From Sporomusa acidovorans (GTDB lineage Bacteria; Bacillota; Negativicutes; Sporomusales; Sporomusaceae), in assembly GCF_900101845.1 (NCBI RefSeq), contig NZ_FNAM01000026.1, positions 1-64,000 of the forward strand: a DNA stretch of 64,000 nt, in the 5' to 3' direction. Below the pieces are notes generated by a model, which saw only the letters and a list, made by a program, of their open reading frames with translations, was not told where the DNA came from and did no database searches. Below are positions 26,896-35,856 of the stretch, piece by piece. The position numbers and the translations under genes were made by a program. Within the stretch, counting starts at the first letter, position 1. Each line of letters opens with the position of its first letter.

Positions 26896-27546
26896 TTAAT
26901 AACTGCGGGCAGCTAATTTTCTTTGCTGATAACGGGCCACCAGCGACAAGGCATAGTTGACTACAAAATAGGTTGCCGCAATCATGGCAAACAGCGTGAA
27001 AACCTGTGCTGTCGTTCCGTACTTGCCCATAATAATCATGCCTTTGCCTGTCAGATCTTCAATTCCCACCGCCCAAACAAAAGATGTGTCCTTGATGACC
27101 GTTGTGGACTGGGACATCAGCGGCGGGATCATGTTGCGCAGAGCCTGCGGCAAAATAATATGCACCAGCGTCTGTAGATAACTGAACCCCTGTGAGCGGG
27201 CGGCTTCCCATTGCGCTTTATTGACTGAATTTAAGCCGCCCCGGACAATTTCTGCGACAATGGCCGCCGTAAATACCGTCATGGCGGCAATACCGGCATT
27301 TACCGGCTGAAGCGTGGTCATAAACCGCGCTGCCAAGATAAACAGTAAGAGTGGCGTGTTACGCACAATTTCAATATAAATCGAGGCTGCCGTACCAAAA
27401 ACAGCATGCCCTGAGTAGCGGGCCACTCCCAGGACAGTACCGCCGAACAGACTCAGAATAATGGAAACCGCTGCTATATATAAGGTTGTCAGTAAGCCCG
27501 CTCCCAGAAACAGGAGCAAATCCGGTTGAAAAAGCTCCTGTATCAT
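26896..27546 (-). CDS. Polar amino-acid ABC transporter permease (second)
   Basis: A 216-residue inner-membrane permease of the HisM/GlnP type with five helices and the ATPase-contact EAA loop [17 protein letters not shown]. Its ATG overlaps the TGA of the preceding permease gene (ATGA) and follows GGAGGTGG. It is the last gene of the four-gene operon ATPase, binding protein, permease, permease. Two different permeases imply a heterodimeric channel. Confidence 0.93.
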   Translation of the reverse strand: MIQELFQPDLLLFLGAGLLTTLYIAAVSIILSLFGGTVLGVARYSGHAVFGTAASIYIEIVRNTPLLLFILAARFMTTLQPVNAGIAAMTVFTAAIVAEIVRGGLNSVNKAQWEAARSQGFSYLQTLVHIILPQALRNMIPPLMSQSTTVIKDTSFVWAVGIEDLTGKGMIIMGKYGTTAQVFTLFAMIAATYFVVNYALSLVARYQQRKLAARSY

Positions 27547-28214
27547 GCCGCCACCTCCAGCTTTTTTTCAAGCCGGCGGGCATAGGCAGCCAGCGGATAA
27601 CACAATGCCAGGTAAAGCAGCCCGGTAACAACATAGGCCGGACCATAATAGAGACTGTTGCTGGACCAGGAGTCGGCATGGTACATCAGGTCGCCGCCTG
27701 CCACCATAGCCAGTACGGATGTATTTTTTATCAGGCTAACCGCCTGATTGGTCAGCGGCGGATATACCACCCGCTGTGCCTGGGGCAAAATAACATGCCG
27801 CATGGTCCCCCAGTAGGAGAAGCCCTGTGAAAAAGCGGCCTCAAACTGGCCCTTGGCAATCGCCTGGATACCGGCCCGCACAATTTCCGCAATATACGCG
27901 CCATGATACATGCCTACGCCAATAACCCCAACGGCAAATACCGGCACTACCAATCCCAAATGGGGCAAGCCATGATACCAGAAAAACACCTGAATAACCA
28001 ATGGCGTATTTTGAATAAACTCAACATAAATCCGATTGGCAATCCTCAGCGGCCGCCAAGGCGAAGTACCAAAAACCCCGAACAGGACCCCCAGCGCCAG
28101 GGCCACGGCCAGTCCCAGCAGCGACAGCAATATGGTGGTCAGGAAACCTTCTGCAAACACCGGCCAATCCTGCGCCAATGCCAGCCATTTAAAACCGGCA
28201 AAAGGTCCAGTCAC
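27543..28214 (-). CDS. Polar amino-acid ABC transporter permease (first)
   Basis: A HisM/GlnP-type permease of about 223 residues, with the EAA loop [17 protein letters not shown] and the usual five helices. The longest frame starts at an ATG at 28229 inside the end of the binding-protein gene and has no ribosome binding site. The GTG at 28214 is preceded by GGGGG at 8 nt and shares one base with the TAG of the previous gene, so it is preferred. Part of the same operon and complex as its neighbours. Confidence 0.92.
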   Translation of the reverse strand: MTGPFAGFKWLALAQDWPVFAEGFLTTILLSLLGLAVALALGVLFGVFGTSPWRPLRIANRIYVEFIQNTPLVIQVFFWYHGLPHLGLVVPVFAVGVIGVGMYHGAYIAEIVRAGIQAIAKGQFEAAFSQGFSYWGTMRHVILPQAQRVVYPPLTNQAVSLIKNTSVLAMVAGGDLMYHADSWSSNSLYYGPAYVVTGLLYLALCYPLAAYARRLEKKLEVAA

Positions 28215-29026
28215 TATTTCAGCCCCCATTTCTGAATCAGCTTATCCAGTTCGCCGTTCGCCTTCATTTCACTAATGGTATCATTTACCTGCTTGGCAAG
28301 CGCGGTATTGGACTTTTTGGAGGCAACGCCATACTGCTGCGGACTGAAACGATCGGCAAGAATAACGGTAGAATCATCCAGATACCCGAACAAAATAGCC
28401 GCATCCACACTAAAACAATCGATCCGCCCGGCGTCAAGCGCAGTTTTTATTTCCGGATATGTCCCAAACTCCAGGAAAGAAAGTTTAATTCCCAGTTTAT
28501 CGGCTGCTTCCTGCAGCGCTTTTTTGCTTGTTGCGCTTTGTGCCACGCCAATTTTCTTGCCATCCAAATCTTTCAGACTGCTAATGCCGGCATTTTTCTT
28601 AACCAACAGGCCCACGCCGTCGGTAAAGTATGGATCAGAGAAATTATAGCTGTTTTTCCGTTCTTCCGTAATCGTAAACGTGGCAATAACCAAATCCACT
28701 TCGCCGTTGTCCAACAGCGGTCCCCGGGTTTTAGCCGTAACTCCCTGAACATCTATTTTCGTTTCGTCACCAAGAATTTTCTTGGCCAACGCCCTTGTCA
28801 GATCAATTTCAAAACCGTCAACCTTACCGCTGGCAGGGTCTTTAAAGCCAAACTTAGGAACATCAACTTTGACCCCAACCTTTAAAACCCCCCGGTCCTT
28901 AATAGCCTTAATGTCCGGCGGTACCGTATCTTTGGCGGCATCGGTTTTTGCCGGCGAGGTACCGCAGCCGGTCAATAGCAGCATCGCCAAACAAAGAGTC
29001 ATCAGCACACTAATCAGTTTTTTCAT
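28214..29026 (-). CDS. Amino-acid ABC transporter substrate-binding lipoprotein
   Basis: A 270-residue family 3 (polar amino acid) solute-binding protein. The signal peptide ends in a lipobox LLLTGC (C21), so it is membrane-anchored. Typical segments are LKVGVKVDVPKFGF, GFEIDLTRALA, DLVIATFTIT and EERKNSYNFSDPYF. Binding-pocket composition suggests glutamate, aspartate or glutamine, without certainty. It is the second gene of the operon, 16 nt after the ATPase gene. Confidence 0.93.
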   Translation of the reverse strand: MKKLISVLMTLCLAMLLLTGCGTSPAKTDAAKDTVPPDIKAIKDRGVLKVGVKVDVPKFGFKDPASGKVDGFEIDLTRALAKKILGDETKIDVQGVTAKTRGPLLDNGEVDLVIATFTITEERKNSYNFSDPYFTDGVGLLVKKNAGISSLKDLDGKKIGVAQSATSKKALQEAADKLGIKLSFLEFGTYPEIKTALDAGRIDCFSVDAAILFGYLDDSTVILADRFSPQQYGVASKKSNTALAKQVNDTISEMKANGELDKLIQKWGLK

Positions 29027-29042
29027 GGTATTCCCTCCATTT

Positions 29043-29768
29043 TTAATGTAGTATCCGACTTAAAAATAACTTGGTTCGTTCATGCTCGGGATTTTGAAAG
29101 AAATGTTCCGGTGAACCTTGTTCCAGAATACGCCCGTCATCCATAAAGATAACCCGGTCGGCCACCCTGCGGGCAAAGCCCATTTCATGCGTGACCACCA
29201 CCATGGTAATCCCCTCGTTGGCAAGATCAACCATAACGTCAAGCACTTCCTTAATCATCTCAGGGTCAAGGGCCGAAGTCGGTTCATCAAACAGCATAAT
29301 CTGCGGACGCATGTTGAGGGCCCGGGCAATTGCCACCCGCTGCTGCTGTCCGCCTGACAACTGGGCCGGGTAGACGTTGGCCTTATCCTTGAGGCCGACC
29401 CGCTCCAAAAACGCCAGGCCGGATTCAACGGCCTCCGCCTTGGGAACACCCTTGATCAGCGTCGGTGCCAGCGTCAGATTCTCCAACACTGTTTTATGAG
29501 GATATAAATTAAACTGCTGAAATACCATGGCAACCGATTCCCTCACCTTGCTGACAGGAGCTTTGGGGGCGGTAAGATCAACACCATTTACCGTCACCGT
29601 GCCGCTGCTGGGTCTTTCCAGCAAATTCATACAGCGGATCATCGTACTCTTGCCGGAACCGCTGGGGCCGATAATCACCACCTTTTCGCCTGCTTTTACG
29701 GTAATAGTAATGTCTTTTAAAACATGGTGACTGCCAAAATGCTTATTGACTGCCTGCAATGTTATCAA
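29043..29768 (-). CDS. Amino-acid ABC transporter ATP-binding protein
   Basis: A 241-residue ABC ATPase of the GlnQ/HisP type: Walker [11 protein letters not shown]-loop [12 protein letters not shown], signature LSGGQQQR, Walker [13 protein letters not shown] and the switch His in [10 protein letters not shown]. The start is TTG after GAAGGA. It heads the operon and is preceded by a ~200-nt leader with two terminators, which suggests that expression is decided by premature termination. Confidence 0.95.
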   Translation of the reverse strand: MITLQAVNKHFGSHHVLKDITITVKAGEKVVIIGPSGSGKSTMIRCMNLLERPSSGTVTVNGVDLTAPKAPVSKVRESVAMVFQQFNLYPHKTVLENLTLAPTLIKGVPKAEAVESGLAFLERVGLKDKANVYPAQLSGGQQQRVAIARALNMRPQIMLFDEPTSALDPEMIKEVLDVMVDLANEGITMVVVTHEMGFARRVADRVIFMDDGRILEQGSPEHFFQNPEHERTKLFLSRILH

Positions 29769-29969
29769 TTACATCCTTCCTTTCCTTGGGATTCAAGTAA
29801 AAAAGCCGCTCTACTCCCCAATCCATATAAAAATACAGGGAGTGATAGCGGCTTTGCTACATAACTATTAGCTTCGTGGAAAACAATAGTAGAAGAAATA
29901 AAAAAGCTTATAGGATGATAACTCCTATAAGCGACATTGCTTATCCTACAGAGATTCTACTCTGCTATG
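29769..29969 (-). promoter_or_regulatory. Leader of the amino-acid ABC operon with two tandem terminators
   Basis: In transcript order: a CAGAG/CTCTG hairpin (29964-29949); an ATAAGC/GCTTAT hairpin (about 29944-29927) that shares its 3' half with terminator 1; terminator 1 (10-bp stem GCTTATAGGA/TCCTATAAGC, 29932-29906, then TTTTTT); about 50 unpaired nt; and terminator 2 (AGCCGCT/AGCGGCT plus an inner ACTCCC/GGGAGT, 29853-29804, then TTTTTT). The ribosome binding site follows. Mutually exclusive hairpins plus terminators are the layout of an attenuator or riboswitch, but I do not recognise the class. Confidence 0.65.
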
Positions 29970-29975
29970 TATTTT

Positions 29976-30004
29976 ATTGTACTACAAAAACCGCCAACCG
30001 GCAA
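29976..30004 (-). promoter_or_regulatory. Sigma-A-type promoter of the amino-acid ABC operon
   Basis: On the minus strand TTGCCG (30004-29999), 17 nt, then TACAAT (29981-29976). Transcription would start near 29969, giving a leader of about 200 nt. Confidence 0.6.
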
Positions 30005-30061
30005 TATCCTATAAAAAAATTTGATTGGCCTAAAAACGGCTGTTTACTCAGGGGTCAGCAC

Positions 30062-30092
30062 TGAGTAAAAAAAACAGTTTCGTATAATACTA
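30062..30092 (+). promoter_or_regulatory. Sigma-G-like promoter of the germination operon
   Basis: TGAGTA (30062-30067), 18 nt, then AATACTA (30086-30092). This resembles the sigma-G consensus TGNATA / CATNCTA and the arrangement before the SASP gene in this window. It lies about 35 nt before the gerA start. Germinant-receptor operons are known to be expressed in the forespore under sigma-G. Confidence 0.6.
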
Positions 30093-30127
30093 AAGTATTG
30101 CAGGTTGTATACAGGCGGTGGGCGTTG

Positions 30128-31750
30128 ATGATAGAAAAAAAACGTTTAAACATTTGTAAGCTTTCAACCATTATACCGGAAGCTTCACAGGCTGTGGTCA
30201 AGAAAAAACTATACTCACTTAGACAACTGACCATTGAAAGTGAAAAAATCGCAGATGAAATATCACATATCATTGCCAAACTGAGAGAAACAAAAGCTAC
30301 TACTGTCTTTCCAACCGTAGCTGCTAATAAAACCTTTTTGGAAAACACATTCAAGAAAAGCGGTGACGTGACATTCTCCCAATTTGTTACCCTATCAGGC
30401 ATAAAAGTTCTAATTGTGTATATCGACGGATTAGTCAACAAAGAAATTTTAGGGCGCGACGTGATCAATTCATTTATCACGAAATCGCAAAATCTGCCGC
30501 CAAATACACTTCTTAATCCGAAGACTTTAAAAGGCTTGCTTGCCTCAGTTAGCGTGCAGGAAGTTAAAATCATGTCGGCAATTATTGATGATGTATTAAA
30601 CGGCAATGCGGCCATGTTCGTTGACGGAGTGGCTGCGGCCCTGCTCATTGAGTCCAAAGGTTGGGAAAAAAGAGCAGTCGCTGAACCTGATACCGAATCG
30701 GTTATTAGGGGACCCCGTGAAGGGTTCATTGAAAATATCAGAACAAATACCAGCTTATTACGCCGTAAAATAAAGAACCCTAATTTGGTGTTTGAGAATC
30801 TAAGTATCGGCAAACAAACAAAAACCAGCATTGCCATCGCGTATATTGACGGTGTTGTAAACCGGGCAGTTCTCGATGAGGTAAGAAAGCGGCTAAACAA
30901 AATTAATACAGATTCTATACTAGAAACTGGGTATATTGAGCAATTTGTCGAGGACAGCCCGTTTTCGATTTTGGCTACGGTTGCCAATACCCAAAAACCT
31001 GATATTCTTGCCGCCAAAATTCTCGAAGGTCGGGTCGCCATATTTTGCGATGGCACCCCCCATGTACTCACAGTCCCTCATTTGTTCATCGAAACACTGC
31101 AAACTGCTGAAGATTACTATATGCGTCCCCTCATGGCCTCTGCTTGGCGAATTATCCGGTTTCTGGCTCTATTCACCAGCATCTTCCTCCCCGGCTTATA
31201 TGTCGCTCTACAGACTTATCATCAGGAAATGATTCCCACAATTTTGCTATTACGCATGGCCGGCTCAAGCTCGGATATACCTTTTCCGGCAGGAGCCGAA
31301 ATGTTTATTATGCTAGTCTTTTATGAGTATCTCCGTGAATCAGGAATCCGGCTTCCCCGGGCAGTAGGCTCGGCAATTAGTATTGTCGGCGCATTAATTG
31401 TTGGCGAAAGTGCGGTAAACGCCGGCCTTGTAAGCGCTCCTGTAGTTATTGTAATCGCCGCTACCGGCGTAACCGGCTTTATTGTACCGGCCTTATCGGA
31501 AGCCATCATGATTTACCGGTTTTTATTCTTAACAGCCGGCACTGTAATGGGCCTATATGGCATTGTTTGCGGGATCATTATCGTTGTCATGCATGCAGTT
31601 TCGCTGCGCTCCTGCGGCGTTTCCTACACATCCCCGCTGGCACCTTCTGATCACGGAGTACTTACAGATTTCATTTTAAGATTTCCCCTATGGGCCATGA
31701 GAAAGAGGCCAAAAGCTATTGAAAAAGATAATCTGCAAAGACGGGGGTAA
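30128..31750 (+). CDS. Spore germinant receptor A subunit (GerA family)
   Basis: A subunit of a nutrient germinant receptor in the spore inner membrane. The 540-residue product has a large N-terminal soluble region with duplicated subdomain features (VLIVYIDGLVNKE and IAIAYIDGVVNRA), the family segment FVDGVAAALLIE followed by VIRGPREGF, and about five C-terminal helices from residue ~330. The ATG at 30128 follows GGTGGGCG; the longer frame adds ten non-family residues. It is the first gene of an A-C-B operon. The germinant is unknown. Confidence 0.95.
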   Translation: MIEKKRLNICKLSTIIPEASQAVVKKKLYSLRQLTIESEKIADEISHIIAKLRETKATTVFPTVAANKTFLENTFKKSGDVTFSQFVTLSGIKVLIVYIDGLVNKEILGRDVINSFITKSQNLPPNTLLNPKTLKGLLASVSVQEVKIMSAIIDDVLNGNAAMFVDGVAAALLIESKGWEKRAVAEPDTESVIRGPREGFIENIRTNTSLLRRKIKNPNLVFENLSIGKQTKTSIAIAYIDGVVNRAVLDEVRKRLNKINTDSILETGYIEQFVEDSPFSILATVANTQKPDILAAKILEGRVAIFCDGTPHVLTVPHLFIETLQTAEDYYMRPLMASAWRIIRFLALFTSIFLPGLYVALQTYHQEMIPTILLLRMAGSSSDIPFPAGAEMFIMLVFYEYLRESGIRLPRAVGSAISIVGALIVGESAVNAGLVSAPVVIVIAATGVTGFIVPALSEAIMIYRFLFLTAGTVMGLYGIVCGIIIVVMHAVSLRSCGVSYTSPLAPSDHGVLTDFILRFPLWAMRKRPKAIEKDNLQRRG

Positions 31751-31755
31751 ACTTC

Positions 31756-32928
31756 ATGATGCTACGCACAAGAATACTTTCAATAACTCTAATACTATTG
31801 TTCGTTTTACCGCTAACTGGCTGCTGGAATCGCCGTGAGTTAAATACTCTGGCCATTGTCGGCATAGTAGGTGTTGATCTTGATAAAAACGGCATTAAAA
31901 GTACATTCGAAATCATTAAGCCTGAAAAACCTGGCAAGGGCGGAGAGAAAGGCGAAGCACCCGTCAAATACATACAAACTAACGGCAAAACGCTGATGGA
32001 TACATACCGAAGCGCCCCGCTGCGGTTTGACCGCAGAATGTTCTATTCGCACACAAAAGCCTTTTTATTTAGTGAAGAAATTGCCCAAAACGGGTTAGCA
32101 ACGCATCTTGACCAGATTTTACGGGATCATGAAATGAGATTGACAATGCATTTAGTGATTGTAAAAGACGATTCCGTCAGTGATATCATGGGCATTGCCA
32201 GCGGAGTCAATACCATTCCCTCAAATTATCTTGAAGATTTAATTAAACAATATAAAATTCACTCCAAAAGTGTCGATTCCAAAATAATCGACTTCTTAAA
32301 AGCCTATCTTGACAAAGGCAAAAACCCAGTGGTTACGGTACTAAGAAAAGTAAGGAAAAACAAAACCGGATCTAAGGACGAAGAATATGAATTGACCCCT
32401 GAAGGCTCTGCTGTCTTTTTAAAAGACAGGTTAGTAGGATTTCTGGATGGTCAGGAAACAAGAGGATATAATTTGGTAATCGGCAAAGTGGTTAGCGGTA
32501 TTGTTACTTTCCCTATCCCTAATAGCAACGGGAATGCCTCTATAGAAATATTAAAAGCTGACAGCAAAAATGATGTAGAAATTACTGACAATGATATAAA
32601 AATCAAAGTAAAGATAAACATGGTTGGTATGCTGGATGAACAAACGACTAGTTTACAAGATAAAGATATGATCGAAATCGTTGCCATACTGGAGCAGGCA
32701 GCCGCGGAAGCCATTAATAAGGAAGTGGAACATACTCTGCTAAAAGTTCAGACAGAATATCATTCTGATATCTTCGGCTTTGGTCAGATAGTCCACCGCA
32801 AGTACCCTCATGAATGGAAGATCATTCAGGACAACTGGGATGAATTGTTCTCGCACGCAGCCATTGAAGTAGAGAGTCAGACAAAGATAACAAAAACGGG
32901 AAAATCAACATTCCCTGCGAAGGAATAA
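31756..32928 (+). CDS. Spore germination lipoprotein, Ger(x)C family
   Basis: C subunit of the germinant receptor. The 390-residue product has a signal peptide and lipobox PLTGC (C23) followed by WNRRELN, the standard N-terminus of Ger(x)C proteins, and the family segments GIVGVDLDKNG, LFSEEIA and IPSNYLEDL. It lies 5 nt after the A subunit gene with GGGGG before the ATG. It is expected on the outer face of the spore inner membrane, attached by lipid. Confidence 0.94.
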   Translation: MMLRTRILSITLILLFVLPLTGCWNRRELNTLAIVGIVGVDLDKNGIKSTFEIIKPEKPGKGGEKGEAPVKYIQTNGKTLMDTYRSAPLRFDRRMFYSHTKAFLFSEEIAQNGLATHLDQILRDHEMRLTMHLVIVKDDSVSDIMGIASGVNTIPSNYLEDLIKQYKIHSKSVDSKIIDFLKAYLDKGKNPVVTVLRKVRKNKTGSKDEEYELTPEGSAVFLKDRLVGFLDGQETRGYNLVIGKVVSGIVTFPIPNSNGNASIEILKADSKNDVEITDNDIKIKVKINMVGMLDEQTTSLQDKDMIEIVAILEQAAAEAINKEVEHTLLKVQTEYHSDIFGFGQIVHRKYPHEWKIIQDNWDELFSHAAIEVESQTKITKTGKSTFPAKE

Positions 32929-32947
32929 AAAGGGGCCAGCATTCAAA

Positions 32948-34051
32948 TTGACATTAAAATTAGAGAAAGTATCGCCATTACAAGTTATCCTGTTACTCAG
33001 TTTTAACCGCATAGCAATCGTGCTATTATGGTTTAAATTTTTCAACCAGGATGTATGGATTACAGAAATTCTCGCGCTGTTCTATCTTCCACTCTTATGT
33101 GCTCCGTTATTATTCTTAAGTAAGCAGTTTGCTCAATTGACAATCATCGAGTATTTAACAATCATAGCCGGCAAATGGATCGGTAAAGCGCTCGGTGTTT
33201 TATATACAGTTTTTTTTCTATTTATCGCCATAATCGATTTGTCCTTGTTTGATAACATTATTAAGCCGATAAATTTTCCTGAAACCCCTGACTACGCAAT
33301 TATCGCTCTCGCCTTAATCACTTGTGGCTATGGTGTATTCAAGGGTCTGGAAGTTATTACTCGCGCGGCGGAGCTTTTTGCCCCGCAAGTTTTAGCCGTT
33401 ATTGCTTTTTATGCAGTGCTGCAAATACCAGATATGGATTTCAGAGTGTTTTTGCCAATATTAGCTGACTCTTCTTTTTCGGAGATCAATTTTCGGGCCT
33501 TTAACACGGCAGCCAGAATGAATGAAATTGTGGTTCTAGCTATGCTGGTTCCGTCTATTAGCAAAAAAGGAAAGCCAACTACGATTCTTTTCTGGGCCGC
33601 GATCATTGTTACCGTATTCTCGTTGATCATTATCGTTCCAACCTTGGCCGGCTTAGGACTGGATCTTGCGAAAAAAACATTTGATCCGTATTATCTCTTT
33701 ATAAAACAAATAAGCATCTATGATTTTATTACACGCATTGAATTTCTTATTGTTGCCGCATGGAATATCGGTATGTTTTTAAAGATTTCCCTATTACTAT
33801 ATTTATCAACAATCAGCATAGTCCAGATATTTGGACTTTCGCGGCGTAAGGTTCTCATTATTCCCATGATCACAATAATATTTATAGCTGCTTTAAAATC
33901 AAATATTCTTACATCTGTTGTCGTATTTAATATCATGGAATACATACCTTATATCAACTTAATTTTTATGTTTGGTATTCCAGTCATTGTGCTGACAACG
34001 TTTTTTTTGAAAAAAATTATTTCCGGGAAAACAGACTTTACCAAAGCCTAA
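32948..34051 (+). CDS. Spore germination B subunit (GerB-type permease)
   Basis: The 367-residue B subunit of the germinant receptor belongs to the APC-superfamily endospore germination permeases, with about ten helices. It begins with the family-like LEKVSPLQVILLLSFNRIA and contains the GYGVFKGLEVITRAAEL segment. The start is TTG, 19 nt after the C-subunit gene, with a weak AGGGG ribosome binding site. The gene order A-C-B differs from the A-B-C order of Bacillus gerA. A 19-bp terminator follows. Confidence 0.92.
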   Translation: MTLKLEKVSPLQVILLLSFNRIAIVLLWFKFFNQDVWITEILALFYLPLLCAPLLFLSKQFAQLTIIEYLTIIAGKWIGKALGVLYTVFFLFIAIIDLSLFDNIIKPINFPETPDYAIIALALITCGYGVFKGLEVITRAAELFAPQVLAVIAFYAVLQIPDMDFRVFLPILADSSFSEINFRAFNTAARMNEIVVLAMLVPSISKKGKPTTILFWAAIIVTVFSLIIIVPTLAGLGLDLAKKTFDPYYLFIKQISIYDFITRIEFLIVAAWNIGMFLKISLLLYLSTISIVQIFGLSRRKVLIIPMITIIFIAALKSNILTSVVVFNIMEYIPYINLIFMFGIPVIVLTTFFLKKIISGKTDFTKA

Positions 34052-34096
34052 AAACTATCCAATCACACTCTTTGTATCTAAGCACCTTCAATATGC

Positions 34097-34138
34097 ATAA
34101 AAACAGCTGTTTACCTTTCGGTAAACAGCTGTTTTTAT
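34097..34138 (+). terminator. Very strong terminator after the germination operon
   Basis: A 19-bp perfect stem (34097-34115 with 34120-34138) and a TTTC loop. It ends in GTTTTTAT and has an A-run on the other side, so it can also stop transcription from the tRNA side. Confidence 0.92.
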
Positions 34139-34140
34139 GT

Positions 34141-34231
34141 TGGCGGAGTGGCTGGGATTTGAACCCAGGCGGGGCTTGCACCCCCTAACGATTTAGCAAA
34201 CCGTCCTCTTCAGCCACTTGAGTACCACTCC
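34141..34231 (-). tRNA. tRNA-Ser (anticodon GCT)
   Basis: On the minus strand the 91-nt gene has a 7-bp acceptor GGAGTGG/CCACTCC, discriminator G and an encoded CCA. The anticodon loop is TTGCTAA (anticodon GCT, reading AGC/AGU) on the stem ACGGT/ATCGT. A long variable arm (GGGGG...CCCC) and a T-loop GGTTCAAATCC complete a class II tRNA, consistent with serine. Confidence 0.97.
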
Positions 34232-34321
34232 GTGTCATACTGGTTAAATTATAGCAAATACCTTGTCCTAAGTCAATTATAGAGATGTTCCTCACTACCG
34301 CTCGGAACTAAGCGACTCACA

Positions 34322-34357
34322 CAAGTTCTCATTTCGCTTATCACTCGTGAGAACTTG
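34322..34357. repeat. Inverted repeat between the two tRNA-Ser genes
   Basis: CAAGTTCTCA (34322-34331) and TGAGAACTTG (34348-34357) form a 10-bp stem with a 16-nt loop, 13 nt from the 3' end of the tRNA-Ser(TGA) gene. There is no T-tract on the minus strand. A role in tRNA precursor processing or termination is possible; nothing more can be said. Confidence 0.5.
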
Positions 34358-34369
34358 GTTCGCTGCTTA

Positions 34370-34458
34370 TGGCGGAGGGGGTGGGATTCGAACCCACGGT
34401 CCCTTGCAGGATCACTGGTTTTCAAGACCAGCTCCATAAACCACTCGGACACCCCTCC
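34370..34458 (-). tRNA. tRNA-Ser (anticodon TGA)
   Basis: On the minus strand the 89-nt gene has acceptor GGAGGGG/CCCCTCC, discriminator G and encoded CCA. The anticodon stem is CTGGT/ACCAG with loop CTTGAAA (anticodon TGA, reading UCN). The T-loop is GGTTCGAATCC and a long variable arm is present, as in other serine tRNAs. It is 138 nt from the other tRNA-Ser and oriented the same way. Confidence 0.97.
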
Positions 34459-34631
34459 GTAATCGGCACATTAAGTATTATAGCAAACGGCAACAGGGCT
34501 TGTCAACAAATGTCCCTGAGGTAAAAATACCCTGGCGTTCCGGTGGACCGATTACTATTCAGTAGAATAGTATAGACTAAATACACTAAAAATATAAAAT
34601 AAAAAAACAGATTAATTTTTGCGCAAAAGGG

Positions 34632-34660
34632 TTGACTATTAAAGTAAACAGAATTATATT
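34632..34660 (+). promoter_or_regulatory. Sigma-A promoter of the corA leader
   Basis: TTGACT (34632-34637), 17 nt, then TATATT (34655-34660): close to consensus with optimal spacing. The start near 34668 gives an untranslated leader of about 225 nt before the CorA-like gene. Confidence 0.75.
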
Positions 34661-34714
34661 CTTTATAGAGATATTATAAGATAATCATTAATATTTAAAA
34701 GGCAGGTGAGATAG

Positions 34715-34813
34715 ATGGATGTAGACCGACCTAGTGGGTGTTTATTGTGTAATTTAATAAAATTTAGGGGGAATATTCCATTTTTTTCACCGAGATTATC
34801 CGGGCACACGTGA
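34715..34813 (+). CDS. Possible 32-residue leader peptide in the corA leader
   Basis: An ATG with AGGTGA five bases upstream opens a 32-codon frame ending in TGA at 34811. It encodes a peptide with a CLLC pair and a basic, Pro-containing end. The stop codon falls inside a CACGT/ACGTG hairpin. Upstream peptides control corA and mgtA expression in enterobacteria, so a regulatory uORF is plausible, but there is no similarity in sequence. It could be a chance frame. Confidence 0.35.
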   Translation: MDVDRPSGCLLCNLIKFRGNIPFFSPRLSGHT

Positions 34814-34888
34814 TTACGTGAATTTGACTACAGGGTTACTCGGCTGATTAGGTATGCTATTGCATTTCCCCCAATAAAAATAGGGGGG
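34790..34888 (+). promoter_or_regulatory. Structured corA leader with hairpin over the ribosome binding site
   Basis: CCGAG (34790-34794) can pair with CTCGG (34839-34843), enclosing a CACGT/ACGTG hairpin (34807-34820). Further on CCCCC (34868-34872) can pair with the GGGGG of the corA ribosome binding site (34883-34888), hiding the SD. This is the arrangement of translation-level control in a metal-transporter leader. It does not match the Mg2+ M-box motifs I know. Confidence 0.5.
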
Positions 34889-34894
34889 AGCATT

Positions 34895-35842
34895 ATGCTA
34901 AAAATATATCGCAGCAACTGTACACAACTTTATGAACTTACACTGCAAACGCTGGAACGGGGAGCCTGGTTTAATCTAATCAACCCTACGCCCCAGGAAC
35001 TGGAGCAGGTAGCGGTCGTGACCGGCAGCCCGCTTGATTTTCTCAAAGCGGCCTTAGACGAAGAAGAACGCTCCCGTATCGAGCTGGAAGAAAACCATAT
35101 GCTTGTTATCACCAATATTCCCGTCCTGCGCGGTCATGACAGTTATGATGCCTTGCCTTTAGGCATTGTGCTGACTACCGAGCACATGATTACCGTCTGC
35201 CTGGAAGGCAATGAGGTTTTAGCGGATTTTAAGCCTGAAAATCACCGGACTTTCAGCACTTTTAAGAAAACCAGATTCCTTTTCCAAATTCTCTATAAAT
35301 CAGCTACTTTATATTTGAAATATTTAAAGCAGATTAATCGCCGCACTGACGAACTTGAGCGCTACCTGCGCCGTTCCATGCAAAACGAAGAAATTTTTGA
35401 ACTGCTGGAGTTGCAGAAAGGCTTAACCTACTTTGCCGCATCGCTGCGCTCGAACGGCATCGTTCTGGAAAAGCTCCTGCGGCTGCGCTCTACCAGCCAT
35501 GTACAACATTTGATTAAAATGTATGAGGAAGATGAAGACCTGTTGGAAGATGTTATTATTGAAAATAAACAGGCCATCGAAATGGTTGAAATGTATAGCC
35601 GTATTATGAACGGAATGATGGATACGTTTACCTCTATTATATCAAATAACCTCAACCGGGTTATGAAATTTTTGGCATCGATGACAATTATTTTGGCCAT
35701 CCCAACAATGGTATCCAGTTTTATGGGAATGAATGTTGACGTACCCTTTGGTCAAAATGGCGGCTTTACGACCACCTTATTGTTTGCCGCAGTTATTACC
35801 GCGCTTAGCGCCTTTGGCCTGTGGCGCAAAGGCATGTTTTAG
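34895..35842 (+). CDS. CorA-family magnesium/metal transporter
   Basis: A 315-residue pentameric cation channel. It has the large N-terminal cytoplasmic domain rich in charged helices, two C-terminal membrane helices (about 265-285 and 293-311), and the pore signature GMN in SFMGMNVDVPFG. The ATG follows AGGGGGGAG. It stands alone behind a long structured leader and ahead of a terminator. Mg2+ is the usual substrate, though some members carry Co2+, Ni2+ or Zn2+. Confidence 0.93.
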   Translation: MLKIYRSNCTQLYELTLQTLERGAWFNLINPTPQELEQVAVVTGSPLDFLKAALDEEERSRIELEENHMLVITNIPVLRGHDSYDALPLGIVLTTEHMITVCLEGNEVLADFKPENHRTFSTFKKTRFLFQILYKSATLYLKYLKQINRRTDELERYLRRSMQNEEIFELLELQKGLTYFAASLRSNGIVLEKLLRLRSTSHVQHLIKMYEEDEDLLEDVIIENKQAIEMVEMYSRIMNGMMDTFTSIISNNLNRVMKFLASMTIILAIPTMVSSFMGMNVDVPFGQNGGFTTTLLFAAVITALSAFGLWRKGMF

Positions 35843-35856
35843 CTAACGGCAATACG

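Noticed and set aside
30055..31071. 338-codon frame antisense to the gerA-type gene
   Set aside because: It is fully opposite a well-supported GerA-family gene and its translation is a low-complexity Ser/Thr/Ile mix typical of an antisense shadow.
34141..34458. The two tRNA-Ser genes as a possible integration (att) site
   Set aside because: Both tRNAs are complete, with no integrase gene or repeated tRNA 3' end in the neighbourhood.
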